Program-made: the position numbers and the translations under genes | Source: Methylophilus sp. QUAN | GTDB taxonomy: Bacteria; Pseudomonadota; Gammaproteobacteria; Burkholderiales; Methylophilaceae | Direction of reading: 5' to 3' | Assembly (NCBI RefSeq): GCF_015354445.1 | Contig: NZ_JADKYT010000002.1 | Span: 186,001 to 250,000, forward strand | DNA length: 64,000 bases | Notes under the pieces: model-generated | Seen by the model: only the letters and a program-made list of their open reading frames with translations | What the model was told of the DNA's origin: nothing | The model's database searches: none | Shown here: piece by piece, positions 14,595-22,494 of the stretch | Layout: every line of letters starts with the position of its first letter | Position numbering within the stretch: the stretch's first letter is position 1

Positions 14595-15556
14595 TGTTAA
14601 ATACTCCCTCAACGCTGGATCAACAGGTGCTGGCCCAGGCGGTGGACTGGCTGCTGAAATTACAGTCGGAGGAGACGAGCCCTGCGACACTGGCGGCGTT
14701 TGAGCATTGGCAAAGCAGTCACCCACAACATGCAGAGGCCTGGTCGCGACTCACGCAAATACAACAAACCTTTGGGCAGGTGCCGCATAAAGCATTGGCC
14801 AAACAGGTGCTGGCGCGCATAGACCATACATCACGCAGGCAGGCACTCAAAAAACTGGGTACGCTGGTAATCGTATTACCAAGTGCATGGCTGGGATATC
14901 GGACGTTACCTTTAGAACGCTGGCGGGCCGGGTACCAGACCGCGGTTGGCGAGCAGAAACATCTGCATCTGGGCGATGGCACGCGCCTGGTATTGAATAC
15001 AGATTCTGCCGTGGATATCCAGTATCACCAAGAGCGGAAGATTGTGTTGCACCAAGGTGAAGTGTGGCTGGAAACCGGGCATCAGGACAAGCGCAAATTG
15101 GTCGTCATCACGCCGCATGGTGAGCTGGTGCCATTGGGCACACGCTTCAATGTCAAGTTGACTGCTGATCGTACTATATTGGCGGTGACCGAAGGGGCAG
15201 TGCGTATTCAACTCGACAATGGCCAGAGCAGTGTGGTGCAAGCCGGGCAGCAGCGCGCATTCAATCGCCATGGATTGGAGCCAGCACGAGTTGCGGACCA
15301 AAGCGTGGGCTACTGGCAGCAAGGCATGCTGCTGGCACAAGCAATGCCCTTAGAGGCATTGCTCAAAGAGCTGGCACGTTACCGGCACGGCGTGATCCGT
15401 TGCCATCCTGAGCTCAGGCAGATGACCGTATCGGGAGCGTTTCCTTTAAAAGATACCGATGCCGCACTCGATTTACTGCAAAAGACCTTGCCGGTAAAAG
15501 TCGTCGCGCCTAGCCGCTACTGGATCATGATTGAACCTGCATCTGCCGCAGGATAA
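14591..15556 (+). CDS. FecR-like transmembrane anti-sigma regulator 3
   Basis: A 321-residue FecR protein with the canonical layout. The DUF4880-like N-terminus has QAVDWLLKLQSEE and FEHWQSSHPQHAEAWS. A basic-flanked membrane helix follows (SRRQALKKLGTLVIVLPSAW, about 87-106). The periplasmic FecR domain has LHLGDGTRLVLNTDSAVDI and PLGTRFNVKL, then an STN-like tail. It should control sigma 3 in response to receptor 2, which begins 105 bp downstream. Strongly similar in layout to FecR 1, pointing to duplication of a cassette. Confidence 0.9.
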   Translation: MMLNTPSTLDQQVLAQAVDWLLKLQSEETSPATLAAFEHWQSSHPQHAEAWSRLTQIQQTFGQVPHKALAKQVLARIDHTSRRQALKKLGTLVIVLPSAWLGYRTLPLERWRAGYQTAVGEQKHLHLGDGTRLVLNTDSAVDIQYHQERKIVLHQGEVWLETGHQDKRKLVVITPHGELVPLGTRFNVKLTADRTILAVTEGAVRIQLDNGQSSVVQAGQQRAFNRHGLEPARVADQSVGYWQQGMLLAQAMPLEALLKELARYRHGVIRCHPELRQMTVSGAFPLKDTDAALDLLQKTLPVKVVAPSRYWIMIEPASAAG

Positions 15557-15593
15557 AAAAATGTTGTTTACCCTGATACTTTTTTAGCATTCG
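15555..15593 (+). promoter_or_regulatory. Candidate FecI-dependent promoter of receptor 2
   Basis: A-run plus ATG (15555-15563), CTTTTTT (15579-15585) and CATTCG (15588-15593) repeat the pattern found before receptor 1 at 5337-5377. Possible ECF sigma recognition elements; the spacing is not identical between the two. Confidence 0.35.
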
Positions 15594-15661
15594 CCCGGTG
15601 TACATGATGAAGGCCGTTCCTAGGCCGTTTCATTATTGATACTTAAGAAAGTTCTCAGGCA

Positions 15662-18031
15662 ATGACATCTTCCGTTTTTAAACTTACTCCGTTGCAGAGC
15701 GCACTGCGTGTTGCTTTGTGCGGCTTTATTTTGGCGGCCAGTCCGTCGCTGGTGATGGCGGATAGCCCCAAAGCCGTCGCCGAGAAACAGCGTTATCAAC
15801 TCGCCCCAGGCCCCTTGGGTCATGTGCTGGCAGAGTTTGCTGCCTTGACTGGCACACGCCTGTCGTTTGACCCCGCCCTGCTTGCCAACTTGAAAAGTGA
15901 CGGCCTGCAAGGGCATTACAGCGTTAATGAGGGATTCGATACCTTGCTCAAGGGCAGTGATTTTGCACTGGATGACAAGGGTGGCCAGCAATATTCGCTA
16001 AAGAAGAGCGCGAAAGTCAGTAGCTCTGCTGCACCCACGACCAGCGCTCATGAATCAGTGGATACCTTGCCAGAAGTGACCGTGCAGGGTGAGAAAATCA
16101 CGCGTAAACTCAGTGAAACCTACTCCAGTGTGGCTGTCGCTACCGCCCAGGATATCCGTACGCATGGTGATCAGTCGCTATCTGACATCATGGCGCGTAC
16201 GCCTGGTGTATATACGCAGTCACGTAATGAAACCTGGGGTATCCGTGGCGTGCCGGTAACCGGCTTTGATGACCAGGGGCCGCTGTCGTTAAACAACGCG
16301 GTGTCGGTGTTTGTTGATGGTGCCTTGCAAACCAGCAGTATGGTGACCATGAGTCCGCTTTCAACCTGGGATATGAAACAGGTGGAAGTGTACCGTGGTG
16401 CACAATCGACCGTGCAAGGCCGCAACGCATTGGCGGGAGCTGTGATTATGCAAACCAATGATCCCGAGTTTAAAAATACACTGACCTTGCAAGGCAACCT
16501 TGGCAATTATTACCAGCAGGGTGGGGCGCTTGCAGCCAACGCGGTGTTAGTGCCAGAGGTGTTGGCAGGTCGCTTTGCCTTGAATGTGCAAAATGAAGAG
16601 GGTTATATCAAAAACCGTGTGCTGGATAACAATGCCGATCCGCGCCGCTCTATCAATGCCCGTGGCAAATTGTTGTTATTGGCTGGGGATAACACAGAGG
16701 CTTTGCTGACCTTATCGCACACCGATTACCACGCCGGTAGCAATGGCGTGACGCAACTCAATAACCAGCCGCAATATTACAAGTTGAACCAGAACACAGA
16801 TGCTTTTGATGCCATACAGCAAAATGAGGCGACACTAAAGCTGACACATCAGCTCAATAAGTCATGGGCGTTAACCAGCATTTCTTCGGGGACCAATGCG
16901 AACTACCAGAGCCTGCTGGATTTTGATCAGGGTGCGGTAGATAGCGAAGAAGCCAATCGCCACCATCAAACCAGATTATTTAGCCAGGAGTTCCGCGCCA
17001 CATACCAAGGGGATACCCTGAAGGCACACGCTGGTTTCTACTATGGCTCTTCGAGAATCAAGTTTAATGATACCTTGGGCGTGGTGGGCTTCGGGTCGGT
17101 ATTGATGGCGGATGGCAGAAGCCAGATACGCAACCAAGCGATCTTTGGCGAGGTTAACTGGGATTTTGACCCGCACTGGCAAGCCATCGCCGGTTTGCGT
17201 TATGACCGTGAGAAAAATGAAGCCAAGGTCGATTATGTGCTGGATACCTTCTCGCTATCACCAGTCACCGAAGCCGATGACAAAAAGACTTTTGGCGCCT
17301 TACTGCCAAAAGCGGGCATCAACTATATCTGGTCGCCTACTCAGCGTACTGGCTTTGTGGTGCAACGTGGTTATCGTGGCGGTGGTATTAATATGCGGGT
17401 GCCATCCGATCACCGGCCATATGACGCGGAATTCACTACTACCTACGAGTTTTCTTATCGCGGTAGCTGGCCTGAATATGGCCTGAAAACCTTTGCCAAC
17501 GTGTATTACACCGATTGGAAGGACCAGCAGGTCCGTCAGCGCGATGCATTGAATCGTTTGTATATTTCTAACGCTGCCAGAAGCCGTATGCGCGGCCTGG
17601 AGGTTTCGGCTGAGTATGCGATCAATAGTGACTGGCAGATGATTGCCGGTGCCGCCTACAATCACACTGAATATCTGGACTTTATCAACAGTGATGGTCT
17701 CAATATGCGCGGTAAACAGTTCATTATGGCGCCAAGAACAAAAGTGAATCTTGGCTTGAACTACCACTTGGGTAACCAGTGGCTGTTCAATGTAGACACG
17801 GTTTACCAGGATAGCAGCCCTTCCGTATATCTGCTCACAGAAACCCGGCGTAACGACAGCGTGGTGCTGGTGAATGCCAATGCGACCTATCGTTTAAATC
17901 CACGTACCACGGTGAATGCCTTTGTGCGTAACCTGTTTGACCGCGAGTATGTCACCAATAATAGTAGTGGCGATGTGCTCGATGTTGGCGCTCCGCGCTT
18001 ATTCGGGATGGCGCTTAAGCTGGAGATTTAA
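15662..18031 (+). CDS. TonB-dependent receptor with STN domain (receptor 2)
   Basis: A 789-residue outer-membrane receptor. A signal peptide (about 1-33) precedes an STN domain (about 42-115, YQLAPGPLGHVLAEFA). A TonB box-like LPEVTVQG, a plug with DIMARTPGVYTQS and KQVEVYRGAQSTVQGRNALAG, and a barrel follow, ending GMALKLEI. The VQGRNALAGAV plug type resembles FyuA/pesticin-receptor-like siderophore receptors rather than the FpvA type of receptors 1 and 3. The STN domain implies signalling through a FecR/FecI pair, most likely pair 3 directly upstream. Confidence 0.9.
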   Translation: MTSSVFKLTPLQSALRVALCGFILAASPSLVMADSPKAVAEKQRYQLAPGPLGHVLAEFAALTGTRLSFDPALLANLKSDGLQGHYSVNEGFDTLLKGSDFALDDKGGQQYSLKKSAKVSSSAAPTTSAHESVDTLPEVTVQGEKITRKLSETYSSVAVATAQDIRTHGDQSLSDIMARTPGVYTQSRNETWGIRGVPVTGFDDQGPLSLNNAVSVFVDGALQTSSMVTMSPLSTWDMKQVEVYRGAQSTVQGRNALAGAVIMQTNDPEFKNTLTLQGNLGNYYQQGGALAANAVLVPEVLAGRFALNVQNEEGYIKNRVLDNNADPRRSINARGKLLLLAGDNTEALLTLSHTDYHAGSNGVTQLNNQPQYYKLNQNTDAFDAIQQNEATLKLTHQLNKSWALTSISSGTNANYQSLLDFDQGAVDSEEANRHHQTRLFSQEFRATYQGDTLKAHAGFYYGSSRIKFNDTLGVVGFGSVLMADGRSQIRNQAIFGEVNWDFDPHWQAIAGLRYDREKNEAKVDYVLDTFSLSPVTEADDKKTFGALLPKAGINYIWSPTQRTGFVVQRGYRGGGINMRVPSDHRPYDAEFTTTYEFSYRGSWPEYGLKTFANVYYTDWKDQQVRQRDALNRLYISNAARSRMRGLEVSAEYAINSDWQMIAGAAYNHTEYLDFINSDGLNMRGKQFIMAPRTKVNLGLNYHLGNQWLFNVDTVYQDSSPSVYLLTETRRNDSVVLVNANATYRLNPRTTVNAFVRNLFDREYVTNNSSGDVLDVGAPRLFGMALKLEI

Positions 18032-18043
18032 CGCGTTTCTATT

Positions 18044-18077
18044 AAAAGTACCGGCCCGTATGGGCGGGTACTTTTTT
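18044..18077 (+). terminator. Rho-independent terminator after receptor 2
   Basis: AAAAGTACC / GGGTACTTTT outer stem with an inner GGCCC/GGGC stem (loop GTAT), followed by T residues. It lies between receptors 2 and 3, so receptor 3 should have its own promoter. Confidence 0.85.
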
Positions 18078-18183
18078 GACCGGCACGACCACCGGGATAA
18101 GTTTTTTAGCTCAGACATCAACATTTGCCGATGCTCATGCGACATACCAGTGTAAGCAATTTATTTATTCACTGGAAAGCACG

Positions 18184-20505
18184 ATGTCTCTCTCTTATAA
18201 GCCTACTTTAATGGCGTTATTACTGGCCAATCTCGTTTTCACTGCCCAGGCTGTGGAACTGAATATTCCCTCACAATCATTAGATAAAGCCCTGAATGCT
18301 TTGGCTCATCAGTCGGGTGAGCGCATTCTTTTTTCTACTGCGTTGACTGAGCATAAGCAATCCCCCGCACTCAGGGGTGACTATACTGTGCGTCAGGCGC
18401 TGGAAAAGCTACTGGAAAATAGTGGTTTGGCATTAAAGCAAACGGATAGCAAAAGCTTTACCGTGATTCGGCTGGATGTAGACGAGAAAACGCCTCAGTT
18501 ATTAAATGAAGTGCATGTGCAGGCAGCCAGGGAGGGCAATGGGCTGCTTAGTCGTTACGAAGCTAATCAGGCCAGTTATGGCGCACTGGGCGAAAAAACA
18601 TTACTGGATACACCATTCTCCGTCAGGGTGGTGAAATCGGAAGAGATGGTTGATCGGCAAGTGACGAATATTGCGGATGTATTCAGGCTGGATGCTGCCG
18701 TGACGGCCTCAAGTAATGGGGTCGCGCGTGAAAGCTCCATGATTACCGTCAGGGGCCTAGCGCTCGATTTATTGAATGGTTATAAAATTGATGGCCTGAA
18801 TATTTCGGCATGGAATACCGATTTACCCATTGAGCATTTCGAGCAGATTGAGCTGCTGAAAGGCTTGTCCGGGTTCATGTATGGTTTTGCACAGCCGGGC
18901 GGTATCCTCAATTACAAGCTCAAGCGCGCCGGGGATACGCCGATGACGCGCGTGACGGCCGGCTTGATGACGGATAGTCAATACAATCTCAACCTGGATA
19001 TCGGCCGTCGTTTTGCCGATGATCGTTTGGGATTGCGTGTCAATTATGTACACGAAGGTGGCGATACTTATCTGGATACGCCGATCAAGCGAGATTCAGC
19101 CTCCGCCGCACTGGATATTAAACTCAGTGACCAGTTAACCATTGAGGCCGACACACTATATCAAAAACGCAAAGTGAATGGCTCCATGTTCGCGTTGGTG
19201 GTGGATGATAATGCTGCCGCCCCTAAGCCGATTGATGGCGCCAAACGCCTGACGCAGGATTTTACCTATCATGAGACCGAGATGCTGACTGCAGGTACCG
19301 GGTTGCGTTGGGCATTCAATGACGACTGGAATATCAGTACGGCCGTACGTATGTCCAAACTCAAGCGTACCAATTACGACAGTTATCTTTACATCAATGA
19401 CGATGCCGGTAACTATGATGATGGCCTGGTACAGTGGTATAGCGAGCACACCAATCTGTCAGCAAACATGATGGTGAATGGGCGGTTTGATACCGGGAGT
19501 ATCAAGCATGCGCTGGTGGCGGGGACGGATATGCAAACGGTGCATCGCAGTGGTGCGCCGGACGGTTTTGCCTCCTTGGGAGCGGGCAATTTGTACGGTG
19601 GCCGCAGTGATGCAAGCAATCCACATTCCGACATCAGCAAAGATGTCAGTACCATTTTCAGGACCCGCAATGTTGGTGTGTTTGTGAGCGACACGATTGA
19701 ATGGACGCCGCAATGGAGCACCATTATTGGCCTGCGTCATAGTAGCTACCGCAAAACCCAGCCCGGCGGTGAGACCTTTGACAAAAGCAAGGTGACACCA
19801 ACCTATGCTCTGCTCTGGAAACCGCAAGAGGCACTGACTGCCTATGTCAGCTATGTCGAGGCGTTAGAAGAGGGCAACACGGCGCCCCTGGGAACCAATA
19901 ATAAAGACCAATCCTTTGGGCCACTGGAAAGCAAGCAATATGAGCTTGGCCTCAAACAGCAAGGCAGCTTCTGGTCTGCCGAAGCCGCGCTGTTCCGCAT
20001 GCAACGTGGCCTAGCTTACACGAATAGTAGCGATTATTACGTACAGCAAACGAAAGGCCTGGTCCTGAGTGGACTGGACCTGGCGGGCCGTGTTGAACTC
20101 GGCAGCCAGTGGGCCTTGCGCGGTAGCATGGTACTCATGCACAGTGAAAACAACAGTGATGATGTTGATGTCAATGGCAAGGATGCGCCTAACGCCCCCA
20201 AGTTTACTGCTACCTTATTTACTGATTATCAAATGCTGGCTGTGCCTGGCGTGACCTTATCAGCAGGGATGCGTTATGTGGGTGACCGTTACCTGGAAGC
20301 AAGAAATATTCACCGCATGGATAGTTATACTTTATTTGATCTGGGTGCGCGCTATCAGACCAAACTGAATGACCATCGCGTGACCATGCGTGCGGCTATT
20401 CAGAACCTGACCAATGAGAAATATTGGCAAACCCACGGCGACTGGAATTTCCTGACACAGGGCGAGCCGCGTATTTTCAAGGTGAGTGCACAGGTAGATT
20501 TTTAA
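18184..20505 (+). CDS. TonB-dependent siderophore receptor with STN domain (receptor 3)
   Basis: A 773-residue receptor. The signal peptide MSLSYKPTLMALLLANLVF..AQA is followed by an STN domain (about 23-90, LNIPSQSLDKALNALA). The plug has DTPFSVRVVKSEEMVDRQ and EQIELLKGLSGFMYGFAQPGG. The barrel ends IFKVSAQVDF. It is FpvA/FoxA-like and closer to receptor 1 than to receptor 2. ATG 18184 follows GGAAAG and starts a proper signal peptide; the longer frame from 18076 adds residues coded by the terminator and was rejected. Its cognate regulator may be the FecI 2/FecR 2 pair. Confidence 0.9.
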   Translation: MSLSYKPTLMALLLANLVFTAQAVELNIPSQSLDKALNALAHQSGERILFSTALTEHKQSPALRGDYTVRQALEKLLENSGLALKQTDSKSFTVIRLDVDEKTPQLLNEVHVQAAREGNGLLSRYEANQASYGALGEKTLLDTPFSVRVVKSEEMVDRQVTNIADVFRLDAAVTASSNGVARESSMITVRGLALDLLNGYKIDGLNISAWNTDLPIEHFEQIELLKGLSGFMYGFAQPGGILNYKLKRAGDTPMTRVTAGLMTDSQYNLNLDIGRRFADDRLGLRVNYVHEGGDTYLDTPIKRDSASAALDIKLSDQLTIEADTLYQKRKVNGSMFALVVDDNAAAPKPIDGAKRLTQDFTYHETEMLTAGTGLRWAFNDDWNISTAVRMSKLKRTNYDSYLYINDDAGNYDDGLVQWYSEHTNLSANMMVNGRFDTGSIKHALVAGTDMQTVHRSGAPDGFASLGAGNLYGGRSDASNPHSDISKDVSTIFRTRNVGVFVSDTIEWTPQWSTIIGLRHSSYRKTQPGGETFDKSKVTPTYALLWKPQEALTAYVSYVEALEEGNTAPLGTNNKDQSFGPLESKQYELGLKQQGSFWSAEAALFRMQRGLAYTNSSDYYVQQTKGLVLSGLDLAGRVELGSQWALRGSMVLMHSENNSDDVDVNGKDAPNAPKFTATLFTDYQMLAVPGVTLSAGMRYVGDRYLEARNIHRMDSYTLFDLGARYQTKLNDHRVTMRAAIQNLTNEKYWQTHGDWNFLTQGEPRIFKVSAQVDF

Positions 20506-20563
20506 GCGTGACAGCTAGGGGATCAGCTGACTGTTGTTTTCCTCAGACATACTCGTCTTTGAG

Positions 20564-20592
20564 CCTGGCATCCTTGATGCCAGGTTTTTTTG
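20564..20592 (+). terminator. Rho-independent terminator after receptor 3
   Basis: Perfect 9-bp stem CCTGGCATC (20564-20572) / GATGCCAGG (20576-20584), loop CTT, followed by TTTTTTTG. Confidence 0.92.
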
Positions 20593-20598
20593 TTTAAG

Positions 20599-21864
20599 CT
20601 ACCAGCGGCGGCTCAGCATAAAGTGCAACACAATCGCCTCATTACGGATTTCAGACTCACCAAATAATCGGCTGTTGTATTTAACGCTGACAGGTAGCAT
20701 CCATTCGACGCCGCCTGTCATCAGCCAGTGCTGGTCGATCTTGCGTGCGGCACCGAAGGTGAGGTGATGCTCCAGGGTGCCTGCCAATAAAGGACTGGAG
20801 TTCTGGCGCGGGATCGGGTTTTTGCCGTAATTGTGGCCCGCATAAAGCGTGGTACGGTCATCCCAGTTGTACGCAACGCCTGTCGCGACTACCCATTGGT
20901 CTTTCCAGTCGGCAGCCATCGAGCTGCCATATATAGATTGCGCTGAAGCATTGTTTGGTTTGGTGGCGCGCAGGGTCACGTCATTGATCGCATCGCCCCA
21001 GTTAAGCCAGTTGAGTTTGAATGACAGCAACCAGTCATCTGTTGGCTTGAACGCTAACCCTACAGCGACTTCGCGCGGTAAGGCGAAGCCTTTGATTGAA
21101 GCATCGGCATACTTCACCTTGCCCAACCCGAAATCTGTGAAGTCAGCTGTCAGTGTGCCGCCGGTCATCGGCAATTCGGTTTTCTCGGTATAGGAGGCCG
21201 CCAGCGTCAGTGCAGGGGTCACACGATATTGCATGCCCAGCTTGAAGCCAGTACGCACTGCGGAGGCGCCCTCTAATTTGTAACCTGCAAAGGGCACCGC
21301 ATTCACTGAAGTATTCGCAAAAAAGTCCTGTTCTATGCTCGCATAAACAATATTCAGGCTGGCGCCCAGAGATAGCTTGTCAGTTACCTCGCAACCGATA
21401 CCGGGGATGATCTTGGCGATCCCAAACAGCGAGGACAAATCATCGCGATTGCCAAACGGCGTACGCAGGTTGTCGAACACGCCACCGGCGCCGCCTTGTG
21501 CGAACAAGCCTATGCCAGCCGTACAGGGCGTATTTTCCAGTGGCCGCGCATAGCCACCACCACCAAGCAAGGTATAGCGGTTAGACGCATGTTCTTCGTT
21601 ACGGGGATCTTTGTGTACCAGGTCGGTGGTGCGTAGCACTGAGCCAAACATATCCAGCAATGGCGCTTTAATCTGCGTCAGCCCGGCCGGGTTGGTATTG
21701 AGTGCGCTGGTGTCACGCGCGACCGCCACGTCAGCACCGCCCATCAGGGTTGATTCAGCACCAAAGCCAATCAGGTTGATGCCGTTGGTGGCATACGCGG
21801 GGCTGGCAGCCACCAACATGAGGACGGTGAGCCTGCATCTTGTAGATAGACGGAGAAAAGTCAT
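20599..21864 (-). CDS. FadL/OmpP1-family outer-membrane transporter
   Basis: A 421-residue outer-membrane barrel of the FadL/TodX family, which moves hydrophobic molecules across the outer membrane. Signal peptide RLTVLMLVAASPAYA. The mature N-terminus TNGINLIGFGAESTLMGGADVA and ALNTNPAGL are the family signatures (the NPAG motif of the hatch region). The C-terminus ends in aromatic-rich VLHFMLSRRW. It is transcribed away from the nrd operon and convergent with receptor 3. In a methylotroph the substrate is unlikely to be a growth-supporting fatty acid; the true ligand is unknown. Confidence 0.85.
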   Translation of the reverse strand: MTFLRLSTRCRLTVLMLVAASPAYATNGINLIGFGAESTLMGGADVAVARDTSALNTNPAGLTQIKAPLLDMFGSVLRTTDLVHKDPRNEEHASNRYTLLGGGGYARPLENTPCTAGIGLFAQGGAGGVFDNLRTPFGNRDDLSSLFGIAKIIPGIGCEVTDKLSLGASLNIVYASIEQDFFANTSVNAVPFAGYKLEGASAVRTGFKLGMQYRVTPALTLAASYTEKTELPMTGGTLTADFTDFGLGKVKYADASIKGFALPREVAVGLAFKPTDDWLLSFKLNWLNWGDAINDVTLRATKPNNASAQSIYGSSMAADWKDQWVVATGVAYNWDDRTTLYAGHNYGKNPIPRQNSSPLLAGTLEHHLTFGAARKIDQHWLMTGGVEWMLPVSVKYNSRLFGESEIRNEAIVLHFMLSRRW

Positions 21865-22079
21865 GACGGATTTGGTTTTTATTCGTTATGCCTAGTGTCG
21901 CATAATTCGTTACCACTGTGTCCTAATGATTACGACGTAAAAATAGCTTTTTTATCACGATAGGAGACGGCATATCACTCACTGAAGTTGTGCAGTATGG
22001 TTGTAAAAATATTCTTGAATAAAAACAATCAGTTGCTCACTGTCAAGGTAAATAAATCAATATATTGTGTTTTTGATAA
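21865..22079. other. AT-rich divergent region fadL-like / nrdA
   Basis: About 215 bp of AT-rich sequence without a gene. It must hold the promoter of the FadL-family gene (minus strand), but no convincing -35/-10 pair was identified there. Confidence 0.5.
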
Positions 22080-22108
22080 TTGAAAAGCCATAGATATTGT
22101 TTTATAGT
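22080..22108 (+). promoter_or_regulatory. Sigma70-type promoter of the nrd operon
   Basis: TTGAAA (22080-22085), 17-bp spacer, TATAGT (22103-22108). Transcription would start near 22115, directly before the cobalamin riboswitch. Confidence 0.6.
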
Positions 22109-22114
22109 CGCATC

Positions 22115-22305
22115 CATACGGTATGCAGAAGACAGTCTTCTTCTGTATTTAAAAGGGAATCTGGTGCGTGAAGACGGCGCAGTCCTCATCAAGCCAGAGC
22201 TGCCCCCGCAACTGTGATCAGCGAGTTATTTGCTGTTAACAACGCCACTGATAATTTCGGGAAGGCAAAGCAAATAATGGTGACCTGAAAGCCAGGAGAC
22301 CTACC
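22115..22305 (+). promoter_or_regulatory. Cobalamin (B12) riboswitch upstream of nrdA
   Basis: The conserved blocks occur in order: AAAAGGGAATCTGGTG (22151-22166), GCCAGAGCTGCCCCCGCAAC (22193-22212) with CTGTGA next, CGGGAAGG (22258-22265), and the B12 box AAAGCCAGGAGACC (22288-22301). These are diagnostic of the adenosylcobalamin-sensing class. Cobalamin binding normally represses the gene downstream, here a class Ia ribonucleotide reductase. About 190 nt lie between the aptamer and the nrdA start and contain the expression platform. Confidence 0.95.
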
Positions 22306-22494
22306 GTAAGTTTTTTCTTGTTAACGTTTGAGGCGGGGTGTCCTCGGCAGATGCAGTGAGCCAAGTTTTGTGCTGATTGCTCGTCTGGCCTTTAAGCGGG
22401 TGCATTTTCTGCGGTCCTGGGTTTTCACGGGGCGGGATGCGCGTTGCGAAAGCCTGTGCCATGCCACCTTCGCTGCCATGATTGGGAGCCATTA
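22306..22494 (+). promoter_or_regulatory. Expression platform / leader between riboswitch and nrdA
   Basis: No clean U-tract terminator is seen. A segment with CTCGGCAGATGCA (about 22344-22356) can pair with TGCATTTTCTGCGG (about 22402-22415), giving a long-range hairpin that may switch with the aptamer. The nrdA ribosome-binding site GGGAG is at 22484-22488. Confidence 0.4.
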
